A stretch of DNA of 64,000 nt from Streptomyces seoulensis (GCF_022846655.1 NZ_AP025667.1:5307001-5371000), one strand, 5' to 3'. Positions 23,058-34,209 are shown, counted from the stretch's first letter. Notes: a model not told the origin generated them from the letters alone. Numbers and translations: made by a program.

Positions 23058-24905
23058 TCACCGCTGCGCGGCGGCCGCGTGGACGGTGTCGACCGCCTGG
23101 GCCAGTTCGGCCAGCACCGGGTGGGCGAGCACGGTGCGGTGGCTGATGTCGGCGCCCAGGTCGCGGGCGATGCGCATCTTCATGCGGAAGGCGAGCAGCG
23201 AGTTGCCGCCGCGCTCGAAGAAGTGGTCGGTGCGGCCGATCTCCGGTTCGGCGAGCAGCTCCGCCCACAGCCCGGTGAGATACCGCTCGGTGGGTGACAG
23301 CGCGGCGGCCGGTGCCTCGTCGGCGCGGGCGCGGCGGCGTTCGGCGAGGAGGCCGAGCAGGGCGGCCACGTCGCGTTTGCCGTGGTGGTTGGCCGGTATC
23401 TCCGGAAGGATCACCAGGGAGCCGGGGACCATGAAGAACGGCAGCTCCTTCTCGGCCGCCTCACGCACCGCGGTCTCCTCCAGCGGGCCGTCGCCCGCCA
23501 CGAAGGCCACCAGCATCCGGTCGGTGCCCTCGCCCTCGGACACCACGACCGCGTCCCGCACCCCCGGCAGGGCGCGCATCAGCCGCTCCACCTCGCCGAG
23601 TTCCACACGGAAGCCGCGGATCTTGCACTGGTCGTCCGCCCGGCCCACGTAGTCGAGCACCCCGTCCTCGCGCAGCCGGACCAGGTCGCCGGTGCGGTAG
23701 ACCCGGCCGATTCTGGTGCCGTGGGGGTCCTGGACGAAGCGCTCCGCCGTCAGCTCGGGGGCGTCCAGGTAGCCGCGCGCCAACTGGGCCCCGCCGATCA
23801 GGAGTTCACCGGTCTCACCGGGGGCGGCCGGGCGGCCGTCGGTGAACACGTGCGCGGTGACGCCGTCGAGGGGGCGGCCGATGGGGATCGCGTCCCCCTC
23901 GGCGTCGCGGGCGGTGACGCGGTGGGCGGTGCAGGCGGTGGTGCTCTCGGCCGGGCCGTACAGGTTGTGCAGGCTGCCGGTGAAACCGCCGCCGAGGATG
24001 TTCCGGCAGGCGGCCGGGAGGATCACGTCGCCGGCCACCTGGAGGACGCGCAACGGGGCGAAGGCGTCCGGGTGTTCGGTGGCGACATGGTTGACGACCA
24101 TGGTGGGCACCAGCATCGCGGTGATCCCGAGCCGGGTGAGTTCGGCGCGGAACCCGGCCTCCAGCAGCTCGGGCACCGGCGGCAGCACGACCACCTCGGC
24201 ACCGGCCGCGAAGGTGTTCCAGATCTCGTAGTGGAACAGGTCGAAGGAGAGCGAGGAGATCTGGCCGACCCGGTCCTCGGCGGTGAGCGGGACCAGGGCG
24301 CGGTTCAGCGCGAAGGCGACGAGGTTGCGGTGCTCCAGCACGATCGCCTTGGGCGTGCCGGTGGAGCCGGAGGTGAACAGCACGCAGGCCGCGTCGGCAG
24401 GTTCCGGCCGGGCCGCGGCGGCGGGGGCGGCGCCGTACGCGGCGGGCAGCGGGACGACCAGGGTGCCGAGCCCGGCGAGCCGGGGCGCCCGGTCCTCGGA
24501 GGTGAGGACCGCCGCCGCGCCGCTCACGGTCAGCATCAGGTCACGGCGGCTGTCGGGGTAGCGGTCGTCCACGGCGACGTAGGCGGCACCCGCCTTCAGC
24601 ACGCCGAGGACGGCGGTGAACACGTCCACGGACCGGCCGGTGCAGAGCCCGACCCGGTCGCCGGGGCCGATGCCCCGCGCGGCCAGGAGGGCGGCGACCG
24701 CGTCCGCGCGCCGGTCGAGTCCGCGGTACGTGAGCACGGTGTCCCGGTCGCTCACCGCACGGCGGTCCGGGTACCGGGCCACGGTCCGGGCGAAGAGGTC
24801 CAGCAGCGAGAGCGGTCGGTCCGCCGGGTCGTGGTCACGCGGATCGGACACGTCGGACTTCCTCTTCTGCAGGGTGGATTCGGTTGTCGGGGCCGGGCCC
24901 GTCAT
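23058..24905 (-). CDS. Free-standing NRPS A-PCP didomain
   Basis: A 615-residue protein with an A domain (about 30-520; [25 protein letters not shown]) and a PCP ([10 protein letters not shown] near 570). No condensation domain is present, so it either primes the chain or loads and donates a residue to the two A-less modules of this cluster (PCP2 of the 6046-10992 protein and the C-PCP-TE protein). The pocket reads D-L-Y-L-Q-A-L-T-A by eye, distantly like small-residue codes, but I would not assign it. The ATG overlaps the previous stop (ATGA); an internal GTG about 18 codons later is a weaker alternative. MbtH from 32746-32970 may assist it. Confidence 0.92.
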   Translation of the reverse strand: MTGPAPTTESTLQKRKSDVSDPRDHDPADRPLSLLDLFARTVARYPDRRAVSDRDTVLTYRGLDRRADAVAALLAARGIGPGDRVGLCTGRSVDVFTAVLGVLKAGAAYVAVDDRYPDSRRDLMLTVSGAAAVLTSEDRAPRLAGLGTLVVPLPAAYGAAPAAAARPEPADAACVLFTSGSTGTPKAIVLEHRNLVAFALNRALVPLTAEDRVGQISSLSFDLFHYEIWNTFAAGAEVVVLPPVPELLEAGFRAELTRLGITAMLVPTMVVNHVATEHPDAFAPLRVLQVAGDVILPAACRNILGGGFTGSLHNLYGPAESTTACTAHRVTARDAEGDAIPIGRPLDGVTAHVFTDGRPAAPGETGELLIGGAQLARGYLDAPELTAERFVQDPHGTRIGRVYRTGDLVRLREDGVLDYVGRADDQCKIRGFRVELGEVERLMRALPGVRDAVVVSEGEGTDRMLVAFVAGDGPLEETAVREAAEKELPFFMVPGSLVILPEIPANHHGKRDVAALLGLLAERRRARADEAPAAALSPTERYLTGLWAELLAEPEIGRTDHFFERGGNSLLAFRMKMRIARDLGADISHRTVLAHPVLAELAQAVDTVHAAAAQR

Positions 24906-25657
24906 GCGGTGGGCGGGCCGAGCAGGGTGAGGGCCAGCTCCCTGGTGCGGGGGTCGCGCAGCAGGTCGTTGCGGCCGCAGTCCACGAGGTGGTTCTCGGT
25001 GGTGCCCGCGCCCGGCCAGCGCCGCGGGCCCTGGTGGCCGGGGGTGCGGATGTGCTCGACGCGGCCGCCCCAGGCGGGCCGGGCGGTGTGCAGGGAAGCG
25101 GTCAGATGGGCGATCCAGTCCAGGTAGAAGCCGGACACCTGCGTCGCGGCCTTCCAGGCTTCCGTCTCGTCGAAGCCGTCGTCCCGGAACACCTCGGCGG
25201 CCAGCCGGTTCATCCGGTCCTCGACGGCCGCCATCACCTCCTCGGGCCGGCCGGTCAGGGCCGCGTCGGAGAGCAGGTCGGCGTCCTCGTCCAGCGCCTG
25301 CGCGGCCCCGCCGGTCAACTGCCCGGCGACCGTACGGGCCGCGTCCCGCACCGCCTCCGGCCGGCCCGGCTCGCCGTCGAACAGCACCAGCGGTACGGGC
25401 GCTCCGGGCGGGCTGAGCAGCGCGGCCAGCTCGTGCGCGAGCGGGGCCGCCATGCAGTAGGCGAGCACCGCGCGCGGGGCCGGGCCCGTGCGGCGCGCGG
25501 CGAGTTCGGCGGCCTGCGCCCCGGCGTCCGGCACCCGGCTGTACGGCGCCGTCAGTGCGTACTCGACCTTCCAGCCCGCCTCCTCCAGCCGCAGGTCGGC
25601 GATCCGGGCCTCGTCCCGTCGGCCGGGGAAGTCCAGGGCCAGCAGTACGTCAGTCAT
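24902..25657 (-). CDS. Small alpha/beta-hydrolase or thioesterase-like protein
   Basis: A 251-residue protein overlapping the NRPS-TE gene upstream by 8 bases and the A-PCP gene downstream by 4. Its layout recalls the type II thioesterase/TE fold: AVLAYCMAAPLAHELA where a nucleophile elbow would lie (Cys in place of the Ser of GxSxG), PLVLFDGEP as a strand ending in Asp, a helical lid-like middle, and an ENHLVDCGRND segment near the C terminus that could hold the His. The glycines around the elbow are missing, so it could be an inactive TE relative or an acyl-transferring partner. Function is uncertain; coupled translation with the terminating NRPS suggests a role in release or editing. Confidence 0.7.
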   Translation of the reverse strand: MTDVLLALDFPGRRDEARIADLRLEEAGWKVEYALTAPYSRVPDAGAQAAELAARRTGPAPRAVLAYCMAAPLAHELAALLSPPGAPVPLVLFDGEPGRPEAVRDAARTVAGQLTGGAAQALDEDADLLSDAALTGRPEEVMAAVEDRMNRLAAEVFRDDGFDETEAWKAATQVSGFYLDWIAHLTASLHTARPAWGGRVEHIRTPGHQGPRRWPGAGTTENHLVDCGRNDLLRDPRTRELALTLLGPPTA

Positions 25658-27998
25658 GGCACACCGCGCTCTCCAGGAAGCTTCCGATCCCGCCGGGCAG
25701 CGCGGGGTCGGCCATGATCCCGTAGTGGTCGCCCGGCACGGGGGCGACGGTGAGCCCGCCCGAGGTGACGGCGCCCCAGCCCCGGTCCTCGGCGGCCCAG
25801 GTCTCCCCGGCGGCGGCCAGCAGCCGCACCGGACCCCGGTGTCCGGACGGCACCCGGAACCGGCCGACCGCCCCGATGTTGGTCTCGAACCGCTCCAGCA
25901 TCCGCCGGACGGCGTCCCCGTCCCGGCCGGGGTCCAGCAGCCCGCGCTCCTCCGCGCGCCGCCACAGCTCCGCCCGGCCGGTGATCCCGTCCCCGAGGTC
26001 GATGCCCGCCGAGGTGCCCCAGTCCCGCGCGAACCACCGCACGAGGTCGGCCTCGCCCGGTGTCCCGGCACCGGGGTCGGGGACATGGCTGTCGATCAGC
26101 ACCACCGGGACCGTCCGCCCGGAGGCGGCCTCGAAGCGGCGGGCCATCTCGAAGGCGACGACCCCGCCCATCGACCAGCCGCCGAAGGCGACCGGCCCCT
26201 CTTCGAGCAGCGGGGCGGCGGCCGTCAGATAGGCGTCGGCCATCGCCTCCACGCTGTCCAGGCCGACGGCCTCGATCCCGTACACCGGCATCGGCAGTCG
26301 CCGGGCCAGCGGGACGTAGCAGGTGATGCCGCCGCCGACCGGGTGGACCAGGAGCAGCGGCGGTCCCTCGCCGGGGGCGAGCCGGACCAGTTCGGCGGGC
26401 TCGGTGCCGCGCAGGCCGCGGTCGACGGCCGCCGCGAGCCCCTCGATGGTGCGGGCCTCGAACAGCACCCCGGCGGGCAGGTCGACGCCGTACTCCAGCC
26501 GCACCCGGTTGAGCATCCGGATGCCCGTGAACGAGTGCCCGCCGAGGTCGAAGAAGTCGGCCCGCCGGCCGATGTCCGTACGGCCCAGCAGCCTCGCCCA
26601 GACGTCCCGCAGGAACTCCTCGGTCGGGCTCCACGGGGCGTCGTCCGGTTCCGGGGCCGACGGCTCGGGACCGGCCTCGGCCGCCGGTGGGGCCCAGGGG
26701 ACCGTGCCGAGGGCGCCCAGGGGGGTGCCGGGGTCGGTGACCGCCCGGGTCAGCAGCTCCAGCAGCTCCCCGAGGAACCGGTCGGCGCTCTTGTCGTCGT
26801 ACAGCTCGGTGGCGTACTCCAGGCTCAGCACCAGGCCGTCGTCCTCCTCCCAGGTGGTGACCAGGAGGTCGAACTTGGCGGTGGACGTGCGCTCGTCCAC
26901 CGGCTCGGCGGTCAGCCCGGCCGGGGGCGGTACGACCTCGCCGGAGGTTCCCTGATGGGCGTAGAGCACCTGGAACAGCGGGGAGGTGCCGGGCAGCCGG
27001 AGCGGGTTGGCGCTCTCCACCACCCGGTCGAAGGGGACCTCCTGGTGGTCCAGGGCGTCCAGCACCTGGAGCCGGGTGCGGCGCAGGTGGTCCAGGAAGG
27101 ACGGGTCGCCCGCCAGGTCGGCGCGCATGACCAGGGTGTTGACGAAGCAGCCGATCAGCGGCCGGAGTTCGGACCGTACCCGGCCGGAGACCGGCGAGCC
27201 CACCAGCACGTCGGTACGGCCCGAGGCGAGCCCGATCATCGCCTGCAGCGCGGCCAGCACCACCATGTACACGGTGGCCGTCTCCGCGCGGGCCAGCTCC
27301 ACCAGCGCGCCGTACGTCCCGGCGGGCACGCGCACCCGCACCTCCCGTCCCTCGCCGGTGCGCCGGGCGGGGCGGGGCCGGTCCGGGGGGACGGTGCTCA
27401 GGATCGGGGCGTCGGCCAGGCGCTCGGCCCACCAGCGGGTCTGCCGGGCCAGCACCCCGCCGTCCAGCCGCTCCTGCTGCCAGGCCGCGTAATCGGCGTA
27501 CTGGATGTCCAGGTCGGGGAGTTCGGCGCCCGTGTACGCCTGCCACAGGTCGTCCCAGAAGAGGGCGGCGGAACCGCCGTCGTAGACGACGTGGTGGAAG
27601 CAGAGCAGCAGCAGGTGCTCGTCCGGGGAGGCGGAGGTCAGCCGGGCGCGGAAGAGCGGGCCGCCGTCCAGCGCGAAGGGGGCCTCGGCGCTGCCGTCCC
27701 AGTCGGCCGGGAACAGCAGCTCCGCGAACTCCTCCACCGGCAGCACCCGGACCCGGACCTCGCCGCCCTCGACGACGAACACCGAGCGGAGGGTCTCGTG
27801 GCGGCGGGCGACGGCCAGCAGGGCCCGGCGCAGCGCCTGTGGGTCCAGCGGGCCGCCGATGCGCACGGACAGGCCGATGTTGTAGGCACCGGCCCGGCCC
27901 GCCTGCTCCAGGAACCACATCGAGCGCTGGGTCTCGGAGACCGGGGCGAGGTCCGCCTGTCCCCGGCGCGGGATTCTCGTCCTGGCGAACGCCTTCAC
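25650..27998 (-). CDS. NRPS terminal module, C-PCP-TE without an A domain
   Basis: A 782-residue protein. C about 15-440 (HHVVYDG intact), PCP about 455-525 (LGGHSF), thioesterase about 540-780 with GWSMGG (nucleophile Ser) and PGDHYG (catalytic His). It is the only TE in the window, so it probably releases the finished peptide by hydrolysis or cyclisation. No A domain is present, so its PCP must be loaded in trans. GTG start with AGGAG spaced correctly, 8 bp after the previous stop. It is the first NRPS gene transcribed although it should act last, so gene order does not follow assembly order. Confidence 0.94.
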   Translation of the reverse strand: MKAFARTRIPRRGQADLAPVSETQRSMWFLEQAGRAGAYNIGLSVRIGGPLDPQALRRALLAVARRHETLRSVFVVEGGEVRVRVLPVEEFAELLFPADWDGSAEAPFALDGGPLFRARLTSASPDEHLLLLCFHHVVYDGGSAALFWDDLWQAYTGAELPDLDIQYADYAAWQQERLDGGVLARQTRWWAERLADAPILSTVPPDRPRPARRTGEGREVRVRVPAGTYGALVELARAETATVYMVVLAALQAMIGLASGRTDVLVGSPVSGRVRSELRPLIGCFVNTLVMRADLAGDPSFLDHLRRTRLQVLDALDHQEVPFDRVVESANPLRLPGTSPLFQVLYAHQGTSGEVVPPPAGLTAEPVDERTSTAKFDLLVTTWEEDDGLVLSLEYATELYDDKSADRFLGELLELLTRAVTDPGTPLGALGTVPWAPPAAEAGPEPSAPEPDDAPWSPTEEFLRDVWARLLGRTDIGRRADFFDLGGHSFTGIRMLNRVRLEYGVDLPAGVLFEARTIEGLAAAVDRGLRGTEPAELVRLAPGEGPPLLLVHPVGGGITCYVPLARRLPMPVYGIEAVGLDSVEAMADAYLTAAAPLLEEGPVAFGGWSMGGVVAFEMARRFEAASGRTVPVVLIDSHVPDPGAGTPGEADLVRWFARDWGTSAGIDLGDGITGRAELWRRAEERGLLDPGRDGDAVRRMLERFETNIGAVGRFRVPSGHRGPVRLLAAAGETWAAEDRGWGAVTSGGLTVAPVPGDHYGIMADPALPGGIGSFLESAVCHD

Positions 27999-28006
27999 GG
28001 CACTCC

Positions 28007-29314
28007 TCACTTCACCAGCGGAAGCAGGCGGCTGAGATTGGCGGCGACGCTGAGCCGGTCGCGCGCGTAGCGGTCGGCGTCCGCGTGCAGCCGTACGCAC
28101 TGGCGCCAGGTCTGCACCCGGCACAGGATCGCGCCGGGCCGGGCCAGTTCGCGCAGGCGCAGCAGTTCCGCGGGCGAGGCCCACTCCTCCCAGGCTTCCA
28201 GGTAGGTGCCCGCGAGGGCGTCCCGGAAGAACTCCGGCATGGCGCCGACCTCGGTGACCCGGTCGATGGTGGTGAGCGAGTACAGGGGGTTCCCGACGAC
28301 GCTCTCCGCCCAGTCGAACATCACGTCGCCCTGGTCGCGGAAGGACAGGTTGCCGTGCCACCAGTCGACGTTGAGCAGGGTGTCGGGCAGCGCGGCGGCG
28401 GCCAGTTCCTCGCACGTGGCGCGGAACTCGGGGGCGTAGGCCCGCAGCCGGCGCTGGTCGGCCTCACCGATACCGCCCTCGAGGTCCCCGGCGAGCCAGT
28501 AGGTGTCGTCGAGGATCTCGTCGTACAGGTCGGGCAGGGTGGCCGGGCGGCGGTCGGGGACCCCGAGGGCCAGCAGGGCGTCCGTCTCCCCCGCCAGCCG
28601 GTGCTGCATGCGGGCGTAACTGCCGAGCGCCCGCCGGTAGATGGGGAGGTGCTCCTCGGTGAGGTCCTCCTCGACCACCCGTGCCTCGCCGATGTCGAGG
28701 GAGAGCATCCAGTGCTCGTCGGGGTGGCGGGCGATCAGCGGGACGGTGTGCTCGGGGAACCGGTCCCGCAGCAGCGCGGTCAGGTCGGGCTCGTAGGGGA
28801 AGGGGTGCGGGGCGGCCTTGAGGAAGGCGTGGGTGTCCCCGGCCGGGATGCGCAGGGTGCACGCCCAGGGGGAGACGATCAGTTGCTCGGGCTCCGCGGT
28901 GGCGGGGGTGCCGTGCCGGGCGAGTTCCGACCCGGCCCAGGCGCCGGCGCGGGCGAGCCAGCCCGGCTCGGTCCACGGCACCTCGGGCAGCGCCGCGCCA
29001 CCGGAGAGGCGCTCGGCGACGAGCCCGGCGGGCTGGCCGGGGGCGAAGGCGACCCGGGCCAGCCGGGCCGCGTCGTACCAGTCGCCCCTGGCGTCGTCGG
29101 CGCCGCGCGCCTCCAGCGCGTGCACCCGCAGCCCGTCGCCCAGGTGGGCCAGCGGGCCGAGGTAGACGGTGTCGAGGCCGTGCCGCTCGGCGAGGTGGGC
29201 GCGGATCTCGGTGGGCATGGACGCCTCATGGGCGGGCAGCCCGTGCGTCCCGTCGCCCAGGTCGGCGAGGAAGACCTCCGTGCCCTTCCTACGCGTTGTC
29301 AGGCTGAGGTTCAT
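28007..29314 (-). CDS. Aminoglycoside-phosphotransferase-fold protein with altered catalytic loop
   Basis: A 435-residue cytosolic protein. The C-terminal half has the choline kinase/aminoglycoside phosphotransferase pattern: the Brenner loop appears as DWWHGNLSF near residue 330, followed by [13 protein letters not shown]. In active members the loop is HGDLHxxN, with Asp as base; here it is HGN and the distal Asn is missing, while the metal-binding Asp of the FDW segment remains. It could be a pseudokinase, a resistance protein or a tailoring enzyme with altered chemistry. ATG start with GGGAGGGAAG upstream, overlapping the preceding ABC gene by 26 bases, so it belongs to the operon. Confidence 0.8.
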   Translation of the reverse strand: MNLSLTTRRKGTEVFLADLGDGTHGLPAHEASMPTEIRAHLAERHGLDTVYLGPLAHLGDGLRVHALEARGADDARGDWYDAARLARVAFAPGQPAGLVAERLSGGAALPEVPWTEPGWLARAGAWAGSELARHGTPATAEPEQLIVSPWACTLRIPAGDTHAFLKAAPHPFPYEPDLTALLRDRFPEHTVPLIARHPDEHWMLSLDIGEARVVEEDLTEEHLPIYRRALGSYARMQHRLAGETDALLALGVPDRRPATLPDLYDEILDDTYWLAGDLEGGIGEADQRRLRAYAPEFRATCEELAAAALPDTLLNVDWWHGNLSFRDQGDVMFDWAESVVGNPLYSLTTIDRVTEVGAMPEFFRDALAGTYLEAWEEWASPAELLRLRELARPGAILCRVQTWRQCVRLHADADRYARDRLSVAANLSRLLPLVK

Positions 29315-31031
29315 CAGCTCTTCCCTCCCACAGCTCACGCATGCGGTCACTGGTGCCGAGCAGTTCGTCGAGCGTGCCCTGGGCGACGACCCGGCCCTCG
29401 TCGAGGACGACGATGTGGTCGGCCTCGCGGAAGGTCTCCCGCCGGTGGGAGACGGCCAGGCAGGTCAGGGGCGAGAGACTGCGGCGCTCCCGCAGGCCCT
29501 GCCAGAGGCGGCGCTCGGTCGGGCCGTCGAGCGCGCTGGAGATGTCGTCGAAGACGAGCAGCTCGGGTTCGCGGGCGAACATGCGGGCGGCGGCGACGCG
29601 TTGGACCTGTCCGCCGGAGAGCTTGGTGCCCTTGTGCCCGACGACCGTGTCCACGCCGTCGTCCAGGCCCCGCACGTCCTCCTCCAGGACGGCCGTGCGC
29701 AGGACCGCGCGCAGCGCGTCCTCGTCCTCGGCCGCGCCGAGTTCGATGTTCTCCCGGACGGGCGCGGAGAACAGCCGCGGCACCTGCGGGGTGTAGGCGG
29801 CGCGCGGCGGGGCGATCCGGCTGCTGTCCTCGCCGTTCCACCGCACCTGGCCGCCCTGCCGCTCCAGCAGGCCGAGCACCCCGCGCAGCACGGTGGTCTT
29901 GCCGGAGCCGGTCTTGCCGGTGAGCACGACCAACTGGCCCTGCTCCAGGCGGAAGCTGATGTCGTCGACGCCGTTCGCGGAGCCGGGGTAGCGGCAGGTG
30001 AGGCCGTCCACCTCCAGGGTGCGCAGCTCCTCGCGGGGCGCGGGCAGCCGTACCGGGTCCGGCTCGAGCACCTCGGTGACGGCGCCCGGCGCGACCTCCT
30101 CCAGCCGCTCCAGCGAGGCCCCGGACGCCTTGTACAGGGCGAGGTTCTGGCTGAACAGGGAGGTGAAGTCGGTGACCCAGCCGACGTAGATGACGAAGAG
30201 GGCGAGGTCGCCGACGGTGAAGGTGCCGTCGGTGATGCTCTTGGCGGTGAGGGCGAGGACGACACCGGTGCCGAGCGCGGAGGTGTTGGTCCACACCGAG
30301 GCCAGGAAGACATCGGTGAACAGCCGGCTCTGCAGGGTCTTCTTGCGCCGGTCCTCGTTCAGGGTGCCGAGCCGGGACATGATCTGCCCCTTGGCCCCGG
30401 CGAGCCGGATGGCCTGGACCGAGCCGAGCATCTCACCGAGGAACGCGTTCACCTCGCCCGCGGCGGCGCGGCTGCCGCTGTGGTACTTGCGGATGCGCTT
30501 GCTCGCGGTGTTGATGACGATCCCGGCGAGCACCAGCGGCACACAGACCACGGCGGTGACGACGGGGTCGATGGCCAGCATGATGACGAGCGCGCCCAGC
30601 GCCTGCACGGCCGCGCCGGACACCATGAAGGTGTAGCCCACCATGGAGGCGGCGTTGGCGGTGTCGGCGACCAGCCGGTTCACCGCGTCACCGGCGGGCA
30701 TCCGCAGCGCGGTGGCTCCGGGCCGGGCGAGCAGGGCGCGGACGGCGCTGCGGGTGAGCAGGGCCTGGCCGTGGGCCTCGCAGATGCCGTCGTAGGCGAC
30801 GCAGGCGATCAGGCCGCCGACGCGGACCAGGGCGACCGCGACCAGGAGGGCGATCAGCAGCCACAGTCCGCTGTCGAGGTGTGCGTCGCCGGAGAGCCGG
30901 TTGAAGATCTCCCGCACGATCAGGCCGGGCACCACGAGGATGCCGCTGCGCACCAGTTGGAGCAGGAAGTTGACGGTGAACGGTCCGGGCGCGGAGCGCA
31001 CCACCCGGCCGAAGGTCTGGTAGGCCTTCAC
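29289..31031 (-). CDS. ABC exporter half-transporter (NBD with FDD Walker B)
   Basis: A 580-residue membrane-ATPase fusion: about six hydrophobic segments in residues 1-300, then the ATPase with Walker [12 protein letters not shown], signature KLSGGQVQR and Walker [13 protein letters not shown]. The catalytic glutamate after Walker B is aspartate, typical of the degenerate half of a heterodimeric exporter, and the upstream partner (31028-32749) has the intact DE. The GTG start overlaps the partner's stop by 4 bases. Together they probably export the peptide product and may give self-protection. Placement in the NRPS operon supports this; the substrate is inferred. Confidence 0.92.
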   Translation of the reverse strand: MKAYQTFGRVVRSAPGPFTVNFLLQLVRSGILVVPGLIVREIFNRLSGDAHLDSGLWLLIALLVAVALVRVGGLIACVAYDGICEAHGQALLTRSAVRALLARPGATALRMPAGDAVNRLVADTANAASMVGYTFMVSGAAVQALGALVIMLAIDPVVTAVVCVPLVLAGIVINTASKRIRKYHSGSRAAAGEVNAFLGEMLGSVQAIRLAGAKGQIMSRLGTLNEDRRKKTLQSRLFTDVFLASVWTNTSALGTGVVLALTAKSITDGTFTVGDLALFVIYVGWVTDFTSLFSQNLALYKASGASLERLEEVAPGAVTEVLEPDPVRLPAPREELRTLEVDGLTCRYPGSANGVDDISFRLEQGQLVVLTGKTGSGKTTVLRGVLGLLERQGGQVRWNGEDSSRIAPPRAAYTPQVPRLFSAPVRENIELGAAEDEDALRAVLRTAVLEEDVRGLDDGVDTVVGHKGTKLSGGQVQRVAAARMFAREPELLVFDDISSALDGPTERRLWQGLRERRSLSPLTCLAVSHRRETFREADHIVVLDEGRVVAQGTLDELLGTSDRMRELWEGRADEPQPDNA

Positions 31032-32749
31032 GCGGCACTCCCCGCGAGCAGGGAGGACAGGTGGGAGCCGGGGTCGGCGGCGAGCGCGGCCCGCTCCCCG
31101 GCCTCGCGGACCCGGCCGTCCTGGAGGATCACCACGTGGTCCAGGTCTTTGATGGTGGACAGATGGTGGGCGATCACCAGCGTGGTCCGGCCTTCCATGA
31201 GTTCGGCCGTCGCGCGGCCGGTGAGCTGTTCCGTGGCGGGGTCGAGCCGGGACGACGCCTCGTCCAGGATCACCACGGCCGGGTCGCGCAGGAACACCCG
31301 CGCCAGCGCGATGAGCTGGGCCTGACCGGCGGACAGGGCGCCGGTGCCGCCCTCCAGGACGGTGTCCAGGCCCTCGGGCTGCTGCCGGATCCAGTCGGCG
31401 ACGGCGAGCCCGTCGAGCGCCTTCCAGACCTGCTCGTCGGTGATGTCCGGGTCGAACATGGTGAGGTTGTCGCGGACGCTGGCCCGGAAGATGTGCACGT
31501 CCTGGGTGACCACGCCGACGTGCCGGTGCAGTTCGTCCAGCGGGATGTCGCGGATGTCGACGCCGGAGAAGCGGATGGCGCCCCGGTCGGCGTCCATGGC
31601 CCGGTGCAGCAGCCGCGCCACGGTGGTCTTGCCGCTGCCGGTGCGGCCGAGGAGCGCCAGCGACTGCCCGGCCGGGATGGTGAGGCTGACGTCGTCGAGC
31701 GTGGTGCGCCCGGCGGCGTACGAGAAGTGGACGTTCTCGAGCTCGACGGTGACCGGCGCGGCGGGGAACGGCGTGGTGCCGGTGTCCGCGATACGGCTCT
31801 CGGTGCCGAGGATCTCGGCGGTGCGGTCCATGCCGGCGAGGGCGACCTGGAGGCCGTCGGCGCGGTAGGCGATCCGGAACAGCGCCATGGAGAGCATGCT
31901 GGTGTAGAAGTACGACACGTAGAGCTGGCCCAGCTCCATCCGGCCGTGCGAGATGAGGTAGGCGCCGAGGGCGAAGATGGCGCCGGTCGCCAGGGAGACG
32001 CTGGTCTCCAGCACGCTGGAGGAGGCGCGGACCGCGATGGCCTCGACCTTCATCAGCTTGCGGAAGCGGTCCAGCAGGCCGTCGAGGCGGGCCATGACGT
32101 AGCGTTCGGCGCCGTTTCCGCGCACGTCCTCGGTGGCGCTGACGCTCTCCTCCAGGAAGCTGGAGATCTCGGCGTTGGTCTGCCGCATGGCGGTGAAGTA
32201 CGGCTTGGCGCGGCGCTGGGCGACGCGGACCAGCGGCAGCACGAGCAGTGCGAACAGCAGCAGGGTGAGGCCGGTGCGCCAGTCGGCGAAGAAGCTCACG
32301 ACGACGATGCCGACGGCCAGGATCGCGTTGGCGAGGACGTGGAAGACGAAGGTGGAGAAGAAGTTCCCCATCGTGGCCACGTCGCCGTCGATGCGCTCGA
32401 TCAGCTCACCCGGTGTGTGCTCCTTGTGGAAGGACATGTCCAGGTCGAGGCAGTGCTCGGCGAGGTCCGTGCGCAGGGTGTTGGTCGCGCGCCAGCTCAG
32501 GTCCTCGGCGAGGTAGCCGGCGGCGGCGACGAGGCACTGGTTGAGCACGGTCAGGGCGATGAAGACGAGCGCGATGTCGACCAGGGCGTCCGCGCCACGG
32601 CCGTCCTGGGCGCCGTCGATGAAGCGGCCCAGCCACTGCGGGTTGAGCACGGTCAGGGCGACGTTGCCCATGACCAGGACCCCCAGCACGGACGCCCGGA
32701 CCCGGTGGCCCCGCAGGTACCTCCAGAGGAGGGAGACGCGCTGCTTCAC
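31028..32749 (-). CDS. ABC exporter half-transporter (intact Walker B)
   Basis: A 573-residue exporter with a membrane domain in about 1-310 and an ATPase domain with Walker [12 protein letters not shown], Walker [13 protein letters not shown] and H-loop LVIAHHLS. Its signature is ALSAGQAQ instead of LSGGQ. It therefore supplies the Walker motifs of the active site while its partner supplies LSGGQ, the usual asymmetry of a heterodimeric exporter. GTG start overlapping the mbtH stop (GTGA) and overlapping the partner gene by 4 bases. Probable exporter of the NRPS product. Confidence 0.92.
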   Translation of the reverse strand: MKQRVSLLWRYLRGHRVRASVLGVLVMGNVALTVLNPQWLGRFIDGAQDGRGADALVDIALVFIALTVLNQCLVAAAGYLAEDLSWRATNTLRTDLAEHCLDLDMSFHKEHTPGELIERIDGDVATMGNFFSTFVFHVLANAILAVGIVVVSFFADWRTGLTLLLFALLVLPLVRVAQRRAKPYFTAMRQTNAEISSFLEESVSATEDVRGNGAERYVMARLDGLLDRFRKLMKVEAIAVRASSSVLETSVSLATGAIFALGAYLISHGRMELGQLYVSYFYTSMLSMALFRIAYRADGLQVALAGMDRTAEILGTESRIADTGTTPFPAAPVTVELENVHFSYAAGRTTLDDVSLTIPAGQSLALLGRTGSGKTTVARLLHRAMDADRGAIRFSGVDIRDIPLDELHRHVGVVTQDVHIFRASVRDNLTMFDPDITDEQVWKALDGLAVADWIRQQPEGLDTVLEGGTGALSAGQAQLIALARVFLRDPAVVILDEASSRLDPATEQLTGRATAELMEGRTTLVIAHHLSTIKDLDHVVILQDGRVREAGERAALAADPGSHLSSLLAGSAA

Positions 32750-32970
32750 CGCTCGCCCGCCGACTCGGCCCGCTCCATGTGGCGGCGCAGGCTGAGCGGA
32801 CGCATGTCGGTCCACACCTCTTCGATGTGGGCGAGGCACTCGGCCTTGGGGCCGCAGGGGCCGCTCGCCGTCCAGCCGGGGGGCATCGGGTCGTCCACCG
32901 GCCAGATCGAGTACTGCTCCTCGTGGTTGACGACGACCTGGTAGGTCACGGTGTCCTGGCTGTCGCTCAT
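32746..32970 (-). CDS. mbtH: MbtH-family NRPS accessory protein
   Basis: A 74-residue protein with the MbtH signature: [29 protein letters not shown] and [13 protein letters not shown]. These proteins bind NRPS adenylation domains and help them fold and work, so it likely serves one or more A domains of this operon. ATG start with AAGAAGGAC just upstream. A 60 bp gap separates it from the aminotransferase gene, and its stop overlaps the ABC gene start. Confidence 0.97.
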   Translation of the reverse strand: MSDSQDTVTYQVVVNHEEQYSIWPVDDPMPPGWTASGPCGPKAECLAHIEEVWTDMRPLSLRRHMERAESAGER

Positions 32971-33030
32971 GTCCTTCTTCTCTCTCGCTGCTGTCGTGCC
33001 GGGCCGGGGGTCGGTCGGGCGGTGCCCGGC

Positions 33031-34209
33031 TCACCGGCGGGCCGGGGCGGCGGCCGCGATCAGCCGGTCGACCCCGGCACTCACGCGCGCCTCCGGTTCC
33101 GCGCCGACGGAGACGCGTACGAAGCCCGCGCAGGATTCGCCGTACCCGCTGCCGGGGACGACGCTGACCCCGTGGTCCAGCAGCAGGTCGCGGGCGAACC
33201 GTTCGCTGTCGGCGCCGGTGCGGCCGATGTCGGCGAACAGATAGAACGTCGAATCCCCGGCGAGGGTTTCGATCCCGGCGGCGGTGAGCGTCTTCTCGAC
33301 GCGGTTGCGCCGGGCGACCACCTCCGCGATCTGCGGGCGGGTCACCGCGAGCAGGCCGGTGAAGTGCTCGGCGAGGAAGTGGCACAGGATCGAGGGGGCG
33401 CAGGTGACGATGTGCTGCTGGAGCTTGAGCACGTCGTCGAGGAAGGCGCCGGAGCCGATGAGGTAGCCGACCCGCCAGCCCGATATGCCGTAGTTCTTGG
33501 ACATCGAGTTGCAGATCACCGTGTGCCGCTTCTCCGGGTCGTGCACCCCGAGGGACACGAACTCCGCGCCCAGCGGCACGAATTCGTTGTACGCCTCGTC
33601 CGCGATCAGGGTCAGCCCGTAGCGGTCGGCCAGCCGGTGCAGCTCGGCCACCTCGTCGGTGGTGAGCAGGTTTCCCGACGGGTTCTGCGGGTTGTTGACG
33701 ACGATGGCGCGGGTACGCGGGGTGATGTGGTTCTTCAGCTCGCCGACCGGCACCTGGTGCGGTACGGCCACCGGGACGCCCCCGGCCAGCCGGATCTGGT
33801 CGGGGTAGCTGACCCACAGCGGCTCGCGGACCAGGACCTCGTCGCCGGGGCCGACGACCGCGAGCAGCGCCATGAACAGGGCCATCTTGGAGCCCGCGGT
33901 GACGACGAGTTCGCGCTCGGGGTCGACGGGGACCCGGCACTCGTCCCGGTAGTAGGCGGCGAGCCGCTCGCGCAGGCGCGGCACGCCCCGTGAGTGGGTG
34001 TAGTGGTGCAGGTCGACGCCGGTGCCCGCGGCGAACGCGGGCAGCGGCAGGTCGAAGAAGGCTTCGCCGAGGGACAGGGTGATGACGTCCCGGCCGGCCT
34101 CCTTCATCTCGTAGACGAGGTTGTTGACGGCGATGGAGGACGCCTGGCCGATGGCGTCGAGCCGTGCGGGCCGGTTCCGGCCGGGGGTCCCGGCGGGGTC
34201 AGAGGACAC
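33031..34209 (-). CDS. PLP-dependent class I/II aminotransferase-family enzyme
   Basis: A 392-residue fold-type I PLP enzyme. Visible motifs: NNPQNPSGN, IADEAYNEF (pyridine-nitrogen Asp), SMSKNYGISGWRVGYL (Schiff-base Lys) and the carboxylate-binding Arg region GFVRVSVG near the C terminus. The family includes aspartate-type aminotransferases and the PLP enzymes that build unusual arginine- or glutamate-derived amino acids. The GTG start overlaps proA by 11 bases, so it is translated with proBA. The simplest reading is an amino-acid-tailoring enzyme acting on, or beside, a glutamate-semialdehyde-derived precursor; the true substrate is unknown. Confidence 0.9.
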   Translation of the reverse strand: MSSDPAGTPGRNRPARLDAIGQASSIAVNNLVYEMKEAGRDVITLSLGEAFFDLPLPAFAAGTGVDLHHYTHSRGVPRLRERLAAYYRDECRVPVDPERELVVTAGSKMALFMALLAVVGPGDEVLVREPLWVSYPDQIRLAGGVPVAVPHQVPVGELKNHITPRTRAIVVNNPQNPSGNLLTTDEVAELHRLADRYGLTLIADEAYNEFVPLGAEFVSLGVHDPEKRHTVICNSMSKNYGISGWRVGYLIGSGAFLDDVLKLQQHIVTCAPSILCHFLAEHFTGLLAVTRPQIAEVVARRNRVEKTLTAAGIETLAGDSTFYLFADIGRTGADSERFARDLLLDHGVSVVPGSGYGESCAGFVRVSVGAEPEARVSAGVDRLIAAAAPARR

